The position numbers and the translations under genes are program-made. The notes under the pieces are model-generated. The model was not told the origin of the DNA and made no database searches. It saw only the letters and a list, made by a program, of their open reading frames with translations. From Rodentolepis nana (taxonomy: Eukaryota > Platyhelminthes > Cestoda > Cyclophyllidea > Hymenolepididae), in contig UZAE01013057.1 of NCBI GenBank assembly GCA_900617975.1, positions 12,410-27,195 on the forward strand: a stretch of DNA of 14,786 nt, given 5' to 3'. Shown here in pieces: positions 1 through 10,882 of the stretch (the first letter of the stretch is position 1; every line of letters starts with the position of its first letter).

Positions 1-1793
1 TTACTATGGCGTGATAATAATTGTGCATTTAAACTACTAGATTCGATATTTTCAGTGTACTTCGATGTATTCCAGTACTTCATGATATAAATCGAGTTCT
101 TTAATCATGTCAGTGAGCTCGTAGCCAATTCAACAATTTATAGATTGCAGAAGATTAAATCTCCTCTTAATTAATAGGTTTTATCGAGAATTATGTGATG
201 CCTAGAGTATTCTTGTTCAACTTTTCCCTTGTCTTATTTTTAATGCTATAATCGGATAGATTTCGAAAATTTTACACCATGAGGTGTTGCGTCTTATTTT
301 AGAGCAATTGAGAATTGTATTTAGTTATACAAAGATGAAAATCCTATGGGGCTGCAATATAGAGCATAATGAAATTTAATTTTAAAATGTTCATTCAAGT
401 GCCTTTCCTCTTGAATTTAATTGACCAAAACTGTTTGTAACAGATGATTCCCACTTCAGTATATCGTTATTAATCAGGGTTAATTGCAATCGACTAAAAA
501 CAAGAGTTGGTTGGTTTTAACTACTAATTCCCAGTCCAAATTTTAAATTTGCCTGTATTTAGAACAAAAGACCAGATTTGTGCACGTATCATTCACAATC
601 ATTCATGGCTTTAATTTGTCCGTCATTTCACTATACTTAATTGCACATCCCAATGACCTTGGTGTCTGGTTTTCGCCTCTTTTGCACAAAGGAACACCTG
701 CTCAACTGTATTAGGCCTCCCGTGGCCATCTGGAAATTTTGAATGCAAATTTATTCAAAATCGTGCGCTATTTGGACACGCTATATGCTTCGTGGATTTC
801 GTTACGTTCTCCACTGTTTTACTAGAACTGTAGATTTCTTGATTTGTACAGAGCCTGGTTCTATTGATTTCAAGCTTAATTATTCCATAATTGCAATTCT
901 TACTGAGATTTAGCATCCTTCTTTGGTCGTAAATTTTCAAAACGTGCTCAATTGGCTCAGAACATTTGCATTAAAAGTTCTTCTCGATGGCTTTTAGTTA
1001 AAAATTGCACTTGTTGACTCATGAGTGGTGACTAGGATAATTTGGAGTTTCCTTTAATCAAACAGGCAGCTACCCAACTCTGCCTTATTTGGAGCAACTA
1101 AAGACAAATATGCATCTCCGGTAATAATAGGAGGCTTCGCAGAGACTGAAAATCAAAGTTTATTAAATAACAGCAGGTGCATTCCACACTTTTGGAAGAA
1201 AAGTTCAAATATATATTTTTTTTCCTTGCGGAATGAGGGGTGATTTATTTGATTGATATCAAAACTCCTCCATATTAATCTATTGGCCCGACTGTCTTCC
1301 CATAACTAGTCCGCCAACTTGGCATGGTTATATTTCAATACATTCCTATGTTAGATCGAGTTATTTTACCGATGCAATTCTGACCCCATATCGGTGACAT
1401 TCTATGCGAGGCCAACTTAACATTGTCTGTAATCCAGTCTAGCCAGTCTTGCCAGGTGTCAAGAATGTAGACCATTAAATCCTTCTTAGGGCAAACCAAA
1501 ATCCCCCCCCCCCCAGGAAAAAGCATACTTGATCCTGTTTTTTTGAAGATCGGTTAAATCAATTATTAACATGAAAGCGTTCCTTACATTTTCCGCACTA
1601 GATTAATTCAACCGCGCAATTCTCCGGAGTCAATTGCTTAAGGAATCTTCTGTCTCCAATGTAAACCTTACTCCCTTGCCCAGTATCTAAATTTAATTTA
1701 GCCTCAGAGCGGCTGTCATTCATCTTGAACGCATGCACAACACACAACCTATGGACTGCTTATCTCCTTTAAATTTGCACATCGAATGGCAAT
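1..1793. other. AT-rich stretch with no supported gene
   Basis: I see no convincing exon structure, RNA gene or repeat shared with the rest of the window. Minus-strand open frames at 755-940 and 1335-1526 are short; the second ends next to a C12 tract, and its Trp-rich translation resembles no family I recognise. Confidence 0.55.
1503..1514. repeat. Poly(C) tract, C12
   Basis: An uninterrupted run of 12 C in otherwise AT-rich sequence, one of a set of G/C homopolymers scattered through the window. Confidence 0.95.
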
Positions 1794-2090
1794 ACTTATA
1801 TCAAATGGCAGGCTTTACGATTTTTTATCATCAGCCCTTTAGTTGACTTCAGGCTACATAGATGGGATGCTGGCATCAAAGTCACAAAATGTCGGGAGGG
1901 TGAACAGAAGAGTGATTAACAGATGTAGAGAAAAAGAGATAAAGTGAGTACTCTGGAAGTGGTGGAATATGACTTACAATGGGGTCATGTCAGTTTGAAG
2001 TCCGAAGTCAACTGCCGGTTTGTAGACTTCTTTTGCCGTATGTCTATACATTGCCCGGGGTACACCACTTGGAGGCAAGTCACAAGCAAA
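1794..2090 (+). repeat. Dispersed repeat family, copy A (most diverged plus-strand copy)
   Basis: This copy aligns over its full length with copies B, C and D. Shared blocks are tatatcaaatg.caggc near 1798, gccctttagttgacttcagg at 1834-1853, gtgagtact.tggaagt near 1944, gaagtc.gaagtcaact at 1997-2013, and ttgcc...gggtacacca near 2051-2068. Internal inverted-repeat arms are at 1841-1850 and 2004-2013. The 3' end diverges from B and C after ggaggcaagtc, so the boundary there is approximate. No flanking direct repeat is clear. Confidence 0.8.
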
Positions 2091-2842
2091 TATAGCTGCG
2101 ATAATTAGATTTGCATTAAGGATAGGACTTGGTCCAACATCACTTCGGTGGGGCTTAGAATCACCATTTCGTCACATTAGATTAATCAGACTAGGTAGGG
2201 TTATACAAGCCTTAACAATAAGTAGTATGAAGTAGCATAATACATTTAGCTTTACTGCATCGTAAATGGAGACGCGTTTAATCGAGATTTATAGTAAACA
2301 ATGTTTCCTGGGTCATTTTGGTCAGTCTTGAGGTCACTATAGCGTAATTTAATAAAGCATTGAACGATTCAATGGTGTCTACAAAAAATTGTATTCTTTG
2401 TTGCTGTTGTTTAATTTATTTGTGGAAAAGTATAAATAGGTCGTTTTTTTGATGTCATTGTTTTGGCTGTATGCTAGGATTTATTTGGCTTGGGCCTCAG
2501 TGAAATATGTTCATTAATCTTTATTATACAAGCACATTTCAATGTGCAAATTGAGCACGAAATGCAATACTAATGAATTGGCGTTTAATGGCTACTTTTA
2601 ATCAATCATTTATAATAATAGTGAGAGTTTTATTTCAGATTATTAATAGTGGCAATTCGCATTGCAGTAATCAGATTAGTGGATTTAAAGCCATAGCTGA
2701 GAGGGTGGGGAGATAAGTGAGGATATAAAATTAGGAGTTTTCGCTAATCACGAAGTTAGCAAGAGCTTAGCAGTAGATTGGTGAAAGGAGGAGATCGGAA
2801 AACCACCTTCCTCTTCTTTTATCCCAAGAACCCATATTTTTA

Positions 2843-2889
2843 CCACCCCTCCCCCCCCCCCCCCCCCCCCCCACCCTCCCCTCCCCTAC
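2843..2889. repeat. C-rich tract containing C22
   Basis: An uninterrupted C22 at 2851-2872 sits inside a longer C/T-rich stretch. It is the longest homopolymer in the window, and the opposite strand would be a strong G-quadruplex former. Confidence 0.95.
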
Positions 2890-3740
2890 TGCTATAAGGT
2901 TTGATCTGTGGAGTACTGAATAAATCACCCGCCGATTATGTAAATACATTATGATTAGAAGCGATACTATTAAGTAGTTTACTACCAAAAGCTTTAAAGC
3001 AGTATGCTTGCGATGAAATATCATTTCCAATAGCTGCTCACCTCTGGGCCTCCGGCCAATTCGTTTATTTTACTTTTAGATCCACATCGGTAGTTGCTTT
3101 CAGGGGGAACTTAGACCTTTCCTTCTGCTTCTCTGATATATTCTTGTTAGGTTAGCTTGATGTAATAAAGATAATGTAAGGTTCATCTCAAAGCTGCAGA
3201 CTACACAGGTAGGATGTATGGTGATTGAATCTTGGTAAACTTATCGAACGAGGAGGAGAGTGTTAAAACGGACCTGGAAAGCACGTATTTTCCTCAGGTC
3301 AAAGTGTGGCACTATTTCTAATTCCTACAGTAAACCGATAATTTCTACAATTAATTTATTAACCAAATTAATCCCGTTATTTCCACAAAGTAGCGTGATC
3401 GCACCAATAATTGAACAATTAATATTCTTTGCATTTTTGGCCATTTTTCAGCCTTTTTTCGTAAAGGGGCACTTGATTGTATTTTGGAGGCGCGTTATAT
3501 CGATTAGAATCTTCTTCTTTCCCCGGGTCTATATTTTGAGGAGACCTTCCAATTCTGTTTCAACATATTTTGGCCCCCACATTGATAACTTTTCTATTAT
3601 TGCTTTTTGTACGCTTGTGCAAAGAAGGGCCTTTCTAAATATTAACACACTCTTACCTAAGTTTCTCTTGGGGTACAATTGGGAAGATTGGGGTTATGGT
3701 TTACTAACATTTGTAAATCCTTTCGAGGGGAAAATTAAGT

Positions 3741-3767
3741 GGGGGGGGGGAGGGGGGGGGGGGAGGA
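3741..3767. repeat. G-rich tract, G10-A-G12
   Basis: A run of 10 G, one A, then 12 G, followed by aggagg. It breaks into the end of the long open frame beginning at 3260 and gives that frame a meaningless poly-Gly stretch. Confidence 0.95.
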
Positions 3768-5085
3768 GGCACCCGGCAAACCACTCCAATAAGAGTTTTG
3801 CATTCAATCACCATATTGGTTATCCACATAACTGAATTGGCACTGATGAGTCTCAGTATTGTGGCCTCTGAGAGCAGATGTGGACGTTTTTTACTGAAAC
3901 ATTGACACAAACCGACGGTTTGACACATTTCACTCGCTCGTGAGCAAAATTTATCATTGAGAGCTATAAATGTTGTGGGCATAAATCGGGCGACTTACGT
4001 AGTGCCATTTTTCGTCCTTTTGAAAGTGACTAGACTTGTCAGTAGCTCTTTCATAGACAGTAGGTCAGTTTTTCTCCAGTTGGCTTATCCGTTCTAAATT
4101 TAGCATACTTTATTGGTGGTTTGTGTACACTTTCCATTTTCCCACACTTTGAAATGGATTCACGTCGCAATTTTGCCTCTATTAAAACAAGCTGCCATGA
4201 TGTCCCTAATTATTTCAAAATAGGATTTTGTAACACAATATGTACTAGCGGAAATAAGATTACCTCCAAATGAGCAAAATAATTCCCACTTGCTTGCGGC
4301 TTGTCACGCTTAATAGAAGTAGATTAGAATTGTCATCCCACTTCTAAAAACGGCTGTCCATTCAAATAAGTAAAAATGTAGATTAATTTATTCGATTTAA
4401 AAATCAATAGATTAGAAGTATACTAAAATATAAATTATTCAGTTAGCTATCTTCGGTTTTTAAACTTATTTAGATGAACATGCTTTCCGTTAGTAACCCA
4501 TCTGCACATAATCAGACAGTGTGGATGGATATCGAGAACTAAATGAAAAGGGCCTCTTGAGTCGTATCTGGCTATTGTTGCCGGTTGTCAAACTAGCGTA
4601 TGAGTGCCCAGATAGTCAATTTTGTGCATTTTAATCACGGTTAACTTCTTTATTGTCTCGAGTTCTGTTGTGATCAAACAATCTGCTGACCTACAATTCG
4701 ACGTCTATTCGTGTAGGTAAGAGAAAGATATTAGATTTTGAACCTCGCAGTCTGCCATTTTGCAGATCTTTTAAATGGATGAATCGAAGTGTCTTTTTAT
4801 CAATTAGAACGAGTTTTTTGAAGATGTGAGATAACAAAGCCAACTACAAGCGCTTTCATTAAACCCGTTTCCGATTTTGTTTTTTACACCAAATCCTGCA
4901 TTTATTATTGTTTAAGCTTTCCTTCGTTTCAGTAAAACAAACACCTCGGTAATGATGATGGATGTCCAATCTAATTCGAAATTGGTGTGCATGCAATCAT
5001 GCCGTTTTCCTATGTAATTTTTTTGTAACCATTACAAAACTTGAAGTACAAGTTCGCATGAATTTGACCTCGCTAGTCTACGCTA

Positions 5086-5124
5086 CCCCTCCCCCCCNCG
5101 CTACCCCCCCCCCCCCCCCACCCC
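5086..5124. repeat. Poly(C) tracts flanking an undetermined base
   Basis: C runs lie on both sides of an N at 5098, the longer being C16 at 5104-5119. The sequence cgctacccc occurs at 5081-5089 and again at 5099-5107, directly after the N. Confidence 0.9.
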
Positions 5125-5240
5125 ACGCGATCATTGATGACCTTTCAAATTGTGCTTTATGTCCTTGACCTTGATTTTTCCAAATCTGCACGGTTGTATT
5201 TAACAGAAATTGTATATTGGAAACTTAAATTTAAGGTGAT

Positions 5241-5287
5241 TGGTTTTTTCCTTCCCCCCTCCCCCCCCCTCCCCCCCTCCCCACCCT
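5241..5287. repeat. Imperfect pyrimidine tract (C6-T-C9-T-C7-T-C4)
   Basis: A homopyrimidine stretch from the T6 near 5243 to the C4 at 5279-5282, interrupted only by single T residues between C runs. Such homopurine/homopyrimidine tracts can form triplex or quadruplex DNA. Confidence 0.9.
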
Positions 5288-6088
5288 TACTCTATCTTGG
5301 TGGGCCTCTAATGGGTATACACTTTTTCCCAAAATTGATGCGCTTCTGAAATGAGGTAAAGGTGGTTTTTTGCTCCAAAAGAAAAGTGCAACAGACCTCT
5401 TTTTCCAGCTTTCCATTAATTGGAGGTTTATGTTCTTTGATATCTTTATCACAAGATTTCTTGCTCTGTAAAAATAAGTTCAATTGTTTAAGTTGTGACT
5501 AGCCCCACGGAGTAATTGGAGTAGGAGTTTTCTAGGATATAAGTATTAGTCTTTCGTGATCCATTGATTTTGCGTCCCACGATTTTTTAGCACATTTTCT
5601 CAGGTAGTATGGCTTTTTCAAAAATTTTTGGGGATTGTCTATTCAATGGCTTTGAAGTTCGCGAAATTGGGAAGGCGTTCCTTTTATCCTCTTCCTCTAT
5701 GTAAATCTCAAGTGCCTGCATGTTCCTGATTCTTGTAACTTAAATTTGTTTATTTATTTACCCTGAGATCAGGCTTTTGCTGGAAAAGTCGCTTATTTGC
5801 GTCCGTGTTTAATTACTTTTCAGAGTCCTATACAGTCTCAAATTTTCTTCAAAGGGATCCCGCAGTGGTTATTATCCCTTAGCTTTCATTTCTCGTGTTA
5901 CCACATGGGTTGGAGTTGGATGAGACTCTGAGTAGATGCATTTCAACTTATTTGTCTAAACGCTGGAATAGCTATCTCTAATTTTACCGAGCTATTTGCT
6001 AGTAATTGATGCAGTATTATCTGTCGCCATAACGACAACGAATTTTAGTAGTTAATAAAATTCACTCGCTTGCTGCCATTCCAAGCAT

Positions 6089-6101
6089 GAGAGAGAGAGA
6101 G
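6089..6101. repeat. (GA)n microsatellite
   Basis: Six and a half perfect GA units. Short, with nothing notable around it. Confidence 0.9.
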
Positions 6102-7588
6102 TATTTACTCAATCTTCCCCTTCCTCACTAAAGTAGGCATTAAAATTCTCCCTTCAGTCAGCGCGTGATTTTGTCCCTTACTATTATTACTACTCTTCAT
6201 TAGAGAGCTTTTAATCTCCCTTTAGGCAGATTAGAGCTTAATGGGATAGGCTTAATTCGATTTTGACAAAAAATTAGACTTTTATGACTCAAGCTTTATG
6301 CAAGCCGATTTTCATGTCATTCATCTCATTTATTTAGAATAACTCTTCTTTATAACTTCTCTTTGAGTCGTTTGAGGTGATAGCGAAAATAAAAGGATGA
6401 CTGCCTTCAATGAGCAATTCGAATCATTCCTACTATTATTGAGTCCTAAAGTTACCACTTTTTTTTCAATTTGTCCATAGTATGGTCGATACTGACTGCC
6501 AATCTTCTTCAATTCGGGCTTAGTTTATTACGGGACATTTGAGGAGAGTCTTGAATCTTTTCAACGGATCCTCTCACTCATGGAATTGAATTGTTGATCA
6601 CTGCCTGTTGGCGGTGCCCCACATTTAAGCTCCCTATCTGTGGTGCTTTCGATATTTGAAGTTGTGGTAAGAGAACAGGCATTAGATTCTTAGCGTGTGC
6701 GAACTAAAATGCCATTGTCCGAAACCTCGATCATCACCTGCGTCTAAAGGTATTTTAGCTCTTCGTAGTTCTGCATGTTATTATTTTTTCTTATTCTTTA
6801 ACATTCCCTTTAGTAGATCACTGTTTAAACGGTAGGCTTAATTCAATTTGGCCCATTTGGCTAACGATAAGTGCCAATTTGTTCACAAGTATACTTCCAA
6901 AGTTAAACAAAAATTTCACTTACCTATTTTTAGCGCAATCCCCTAATATATCAGTATTAGTAGACTGAATTTCAATGGGTGCTTGGGGGGAGAGATTCTA
7001 AATTCATGGTTAATATGCAATAACAATGTTGCTATTGTTTAAACCATGAGGAATGGTTTGAATTAAATATGCGCCCATCTCCCTCTTTCTATCCTAAAAT
7101 GACTAGAACCACTCTTTCTACTTTTTAAGTCCTTAAAACCGTTGCGAATTATCTAAAACAGTCAGAAATTTTGTTTAATATCTCTCTTTTGTGTTGACCT
7201 TTTTAATTTGTGGATTAAAATTGCCATTGGAACCAACCGTTTAGTGATGTTTTACTTAAGTAAAGTCAAAAGACCAGAAGAAAATTGTAGCTTTCTTCGT
7301 TTTACAGACATCCATCGACTAAATCTCCTTCTGATTCCAAATTTTCTTTCAAATGGAAATAATTTGCTGTTTGAACACATCTGGCTAAGATGGAACTTTT
7401 CATCATTTAGAAGTTTGTTTAAGTAAAGTGGATCCAACTGCGAACAACAAATTAAACAAGCCTTCAATTTCACTTACATTTGTTTTCTTTCATCCTTTTA
7501 CCCCAGTGACCACAATGAGTGTTGCTAATGCCTATCCCTCTCAATCTGTATTCAAAGTTCATTTTATGCTGCTTTTGCGAGTTGTTTG

Positions 7589-7605
7589 TATATATATATA
7601 TATAT
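7589..7605. repeat. (TA)n microsatellite
   Basis: Eight and a half perfect TA units, about 220 bp upstream of the splice acceptor of the dispanin-like gene. It translates as a Tyr-Ile repeat in the open frame that extends upstream of the exon, one reason to treat that extension as non-coding. Confidence 0.9.
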
Positions 7606-7789
7606 GTTGGGGGTAATTTAGTTAATTTCGTTTATGGCGATTGTACATCAAATTTTGACCATTTTTTGGGTTTATCCAGTTATCTAGATAAGTATTATAA
7701 GTTTCTCTCAATCCGTTTCCTTGAAAGAGAAATCTGTAGCCGTAAAATAACCCCTAACGCAAACACTGTGAAACATTCATTTTTTTCTT

Positions 7790-7822
7790 CCAACATCTTA
7801 ATATCGTTTTCAACTATTACAG
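7790..7822 (+). promoter_or_regulatory. 3' splice acceptor with pyrimidine tract, no partner donor identified
   Basis: A T/C-rich stretch ends in TTACAG at 7817-7822, 20 bp before the predicted start codon. It implies either a 5' UTR or coding exon farther upstream, or trans-splicing of a spliced leader, which is known in flatworms. Upstream GT sites are too many to choose a donor by eye. Confidence 0.5.
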
Positions 7823-8047
7823 GCACGAAAAGACCAAGAATTATGTATTCATCGAAAGAACAACAATCTTTCGAGTTGGAACAGCAACAGCATCAACAGC
7901 AGCAGCAAGGTGGCGAAGACGGCAATTGCATGGAAGCCGCCTCTCCTAATGACGAAAACAGTGGGGTGCGAGGTTCCCTTGGATCTCTAGGGGGTCCAAG
8001 AATGGCTGCTGGAGATATGATGTATGATGGACATGGTAGTCTATCTG
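7823..8047 (+). other. First visible exon of the dispanin-like gene
   Basis: The exon is bounded by a pyrimidine-rich tract ending in AG at 7821-7822 and by a consensus donor GTGAGT at 8048-8053. It carries 20 nt before the ATG at 7843, then 68 full codons plus one base. The same frame stays open upstream to 7519, but that stretch runs through a TA microsatellite and the pyrimidine tract and reads like intron. The frame also continues back across the acceptor without a stop, so this could be an internal coding exon rather than the one holding the start codon. Confidence 0.72.
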
Positions 8048-10882
8048 GTGAGTTAGAGGTTCTTTAAATACCGTACATCATTTGGCTAATAATCTATATT
8101 GTCAATCAGTAATTTAAACATTTTGACGCACTGAATGATCCACTTTCTTAGAGAAATGATATGGAATCAATTCTTATTTTTTTATACAGTAATTACAATA
8201 ATAATAAAAGCTATAAGTTGGTCTACAATTGCCATGGATTGCGCACGTCGCAATTTCGGGATACGAGAACGCTCAATAATTGAATAAATTATTGGCAAAG
8301 ACTATACTTACCACTCTATTAGGTAATTGCTTCAATCATTAAATATTCGAGCATATTTGAATGCCTTGTATTTCTAATTTCCTGAAATTGACAACTTTTT
8401 CCAAAAAACCCTATTGCTATTGTACATATACGCTTATTTCATAATTGGGCAGGAATTTAAACGGTCGTTCCTCTCTCTAACCAAAAGTTCCCTATTTGCA
8501 GCATAGATACTGTGCATCTCCATTTTTCTATTTGTTGACCTGCTCCAATCTGGGGCTGTCGTGACTTTGGATAATTTGGTGCACTCACATGAATTTATTA
8601 GATCAAGTCACTTAAATCGCCTTCACGCTTGAGAAATTGTTCCAAAGCAATAATGTTAGGGGATATTAATGGATTGATTGGTTCATATCTAATTTAAAAA
8701 TTTTGGAAAATATTGACTCAAGTAAACGTTTTTTCTCGAGATAACTACCTTGTTTTCTATCTTCCGTCCATGAAATATACGAAGCCATTTTTTTTACTAA
8801 CCCATTTCCCTTGATGTTGGATAAGTACATTTGTATGGATCACAGTCAGTTAATTATTGTGGGAATAAATTAATTAAAAAGCATCTTATTCACGCAGAGG
8901 TTTCTATAATTACGTTACATCTCTTCACCGCTTACATATCTTTCAATTTCGAACTATTTGTAGTCTTTTGGGTTCCTCGTTAACGCTATACTAGGTGACC
9001 CATTAATTATTATAATTGAATTGGTTTTTCATGGTGTTTCCACAAGAACTCCCTGAGTTCATCAGGATTCAGCTTAGGGTTACAATTAGCTCCATCGTCA
9101 CTTTTTGACCATTCGAACATTTATTTATATCAAATGACAGGCGTCTTGATGGTTATCATTAGCCCTTTAGTTGACTTCAGGCTTCACAGAGGGGGGGAGG
9201 AACATCAAATTGAAAAAAGTCGAGAGGGGGGAACAGAAGAGTGTTTCAATGACATATGAGACAAGCACAAAGGTAGAAAAATGGTGTAGTGAGTACTGTG
9301 GAAGTAGTCGAATATGGCAAACTACCATGGCAGTGAGAAGTCAACTGCCAGTTAATAGACTTTTTTGCAGTATGAGTATATGTTGCCCAGGGTGCACCGC
9401 GTGGAGGTAAGTCTATCGCACACTCCCCATTCGAACATAATTCCTATTAATTTGCTCCCTATTTGATTAATGCAATTCAACTGTGTTCTTTTTAAATTCC
9501 ATGCAAACCCTAAAGTGCATTTTTTGCATGTCCATACATTGCAAGACGAATTTTCGAGAAATTGATGGAGAAGTGTAACATTTAGTTCAATCCGAACATT
9601 ATGCTGATAAAAATTTATTAAAAATTCAAACCTCAGAGTAAAAACGGGAGCTACGAATGACGAATGTACAGTTTTTCTGCCATATTTAAATTTTTATCAA
9701 ATTTCCATATTATGTTTATTTTTGCTTGCGTGATTGAGTAACATGGACCTTTTACAACCAAACTGTGATATAGGCAATATTTTAACCATAGAATAAATGG
9801 TTTAAATAACGGAAATAATCGCAAAATAATAATTTCCTTTGCCTTTGAAATACCGTTTTAAAATTTTTACAATGACATTAGTGTTACTCATGTCTCGACG
9901 AAAAACTTCTACAACAGGGGTTAGAAGTACAATAAAGCGTGAAACTAAGAGAGGTCAATTAGTAGTAATATGTTTAATAATAGTGCCAAAATTTACATTT
10001 CGTGCTTTAACGTCAAAGTGGCAAGACCAAGTTCATTACGTGGTAATAAGGGCCTATCGACTAGTTGAAATAAGTGATGATTCAGCTAAGCCATATTGAT
10101 TAATTTGTTATTTTTCCACTGAGAATAATACACCAATACGTCTAGCAATAATTATTTTAATAACACAGATGTGAAAAGCGGGCGTTCTATTCGATAATAT
10201 GTCTTGCAAAAGAAAGAACATGATTTTGACATTAAATTGAAAGCTGAAATAGTGTTTTCGTACTTACCCAATCAATAATGACTGATTCCATTTTTTTCCT
10301 TTAGCCGTCCCGGTGTCAACACTAACTGCTGCTCAAGCCGCAGCAGTTCAACAGCAGCAAGCCATGGCAGCTGCAGCCAATTATCGTTACATGACCCTTA
10401 ATAGTCATCAGCAAATGGCTAACCATCCCCAAATGATTCCCACTGAATACGTCTACACTGGTGGTCCTGTGGGTAACCACGTCTTGAGCACTCAACCCGT
10501 TATTCAATCCCATGCGCAGCCATTAATCTACACCACCACCACCACAGCTAATTCTCAACATCAACAAATCCAACAACCCTATGACCGTTGTCCCGCTATA
10601 TGTAGTTTGTTTGCTATCTTCTGCTGCCCAATTACATTCTGGTGTTCCCTTCCAGCCCTTGCTTATTCACTCTGTGCTTACACCGACTATAGAGCCAACG
10701 ACATGCATGCCTATCGCAGTAAATCTGATGTTGCGAGAAGGTGTGTTATCATCGCGTGTATTATAGGCCTCATTCTCTGTATAATCTGGGCAATATTGAC
10801 TTTCCTCTATTATGGAGAAATGCTGCTTCTACTAAGCGATTTGATCAAGACGGTGCAACGACATCTTTGGCCAAATAATTAA
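7843..10882 (+). CDS. CD225/dispanin-family two-pass membrane protein (two exons: 7843-8047 and 10305-10882)
   Basis: Joining 7843-8047 to 10305-10882 removes a GT-AG intron and gives 260 codons plus TAA; the split codon g|cc reads Ala69. Residues 1-160 are low complexity: poly-Gln at 14-22, Gly/Ser/Met-rich to 68, QQQQ at 84-87 followed by Ala-rich sequence, and a Thr run at 145-149. Residues 162-238 look like a CD225/dispanin domain: a hydrophobic segment at about 166-192 containing FCCP (Cys175, Cys176) and a Tyr-Ser at 189-190, a polar loop with Asp201, Ala204, Ser209 and ARR 212-214, then a strong membrane helix at 215-238. In IFITM and related dispanins the paired Cys are palmitoylated and the loop is cytosolic; this family acts in membrane curvature, fusion or trafficking. 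A 22-residue amphipathic tail follows. The family call rests on motif layout recalled by eye. The subfamily (IFITM, PRRT, SynDIG, TMEM type) is not resolved, and lack of Pro-rich sequence argues against a plain PRRT. ATG 7843 is the first Met after a splice acceptor; additional upstream coding exons remain possible. Confidence 0.8.
8048..10304 (+). other. Intron of the dispanin-like gene (2257 bp, phase 1)
   Basis: The donor is GTGAGT at 8048. The acceptor is a T-rich tract ending in TTTAG at 10300-10304, with a plausible branch sequence (actgat) at 10281-10286. Splicing keeps the reading frame across both exons, which is the main support. The intron is AT-rich and holds repeat copy B (9121-9426) in the sense orientation plus an open frame at 9839-10099 that I do not regard as coding. 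Confidence 0.78.
9121..9426 (+). repeat. Dispersed repeat family, copy B (intronic, sense orientation)
   Basis: The copy starts at ttatttatatcaaatgacagg and ends near gtctatcgcacactcc. It carries a G7 run at 9191-9197 and a second purine-rich block near 9225-9240. Internal inverted-repeat arms lie at 9169-9178 and 9337-9346. An exact 12-bp direct repeat (ccattcgaacat) flanks it at 9109-9120 and 9427-9438. A consensus donor GTAAGT at 9407-9412 lies near its 3' end, so exonisation within the host intron is conceivable. Open frames across it are not consistently shared with the other copies. Confidence 0.85.
10305..10882 (+). other. Terminal coding exon of the dispanin-like gene
   Basis: This exon encodes residues 69-260, including the whole CD225-like membrane domain, and ends with TAA at 10880-10882. 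It is visibly richer in G+C and more codon-structured than the flanking DNA. A single exon encoding the complete domain is compatible with the domain having been gained or duplicated as a unit, but that is inference. Confidence 0.8.

Larger units (their letters stand above)
2091..7789. other. Long intergenic or upstream-intron stretch with no supported gene
   Basis: This 5.7 kb holds poly(C)/poly(G) tracts, an assembly N, a (GA)n at 6089-6101 and a (TA)n at 7589-7605. The longest open frame, 3260-3835, opens on GTG, runs through a G tract and shows no domain or exon signature. Part of the interval could be 5' intron of the dispanin-like gene, since its first exon has an upstream acceptor; no first exon or promoter could be picked out. 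Confidence 0.5.

Noticed and set aside
3843..3880. Hammerhead ribozyme-like core (+ strand): CTGATGA followed by a perfect 6-bp stem tctcag/ctgaga
   Set aside because: The stem is followed by gcagatg instead of the required GAAA, and no flanking stems I and III were found.
3704..3982. Minus-strand open frame with a poly-Pro segment
   Set aside because: The poly-Pro comes from the G tract at 3741-3763; there is no other coding signal.
5231..5483. Overlapping minus-strand open frames with poly-Gly
   Set aside because: They are artefacts of the pyrimidine tract at 5241-5287.
7519..7822. Upstream extension of the first-exon reading frame
   Set aside because: It crosses the TA microsatellite and a pyrimidine tract ending in AG, so it reads as intron rather than coding sequence.
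9036..9065. Hammerhead-like core on the minus strand (CTGATGA ... GAAAC) about 55 bp upstream of repeat copy B
   Set aside because: The bases between CTGATGA and GAAA do not pair as stem II; the local hairpin gaactc/gagttc instead overlaps the core.
9171..9410. Open frame across repeat copy B as a protein gene
   Set aside because: It is a by-product of the repeat; the frame is not maintained in copies A, C and D.
9839..10099. 86-codon ATG open frame inside the intron
   Set aside because: No splice sites in a useful position, no recognised domain, and the length is within chance for this composition; a vague resemblance to a mitochondrial protein did not hold up on spacing.
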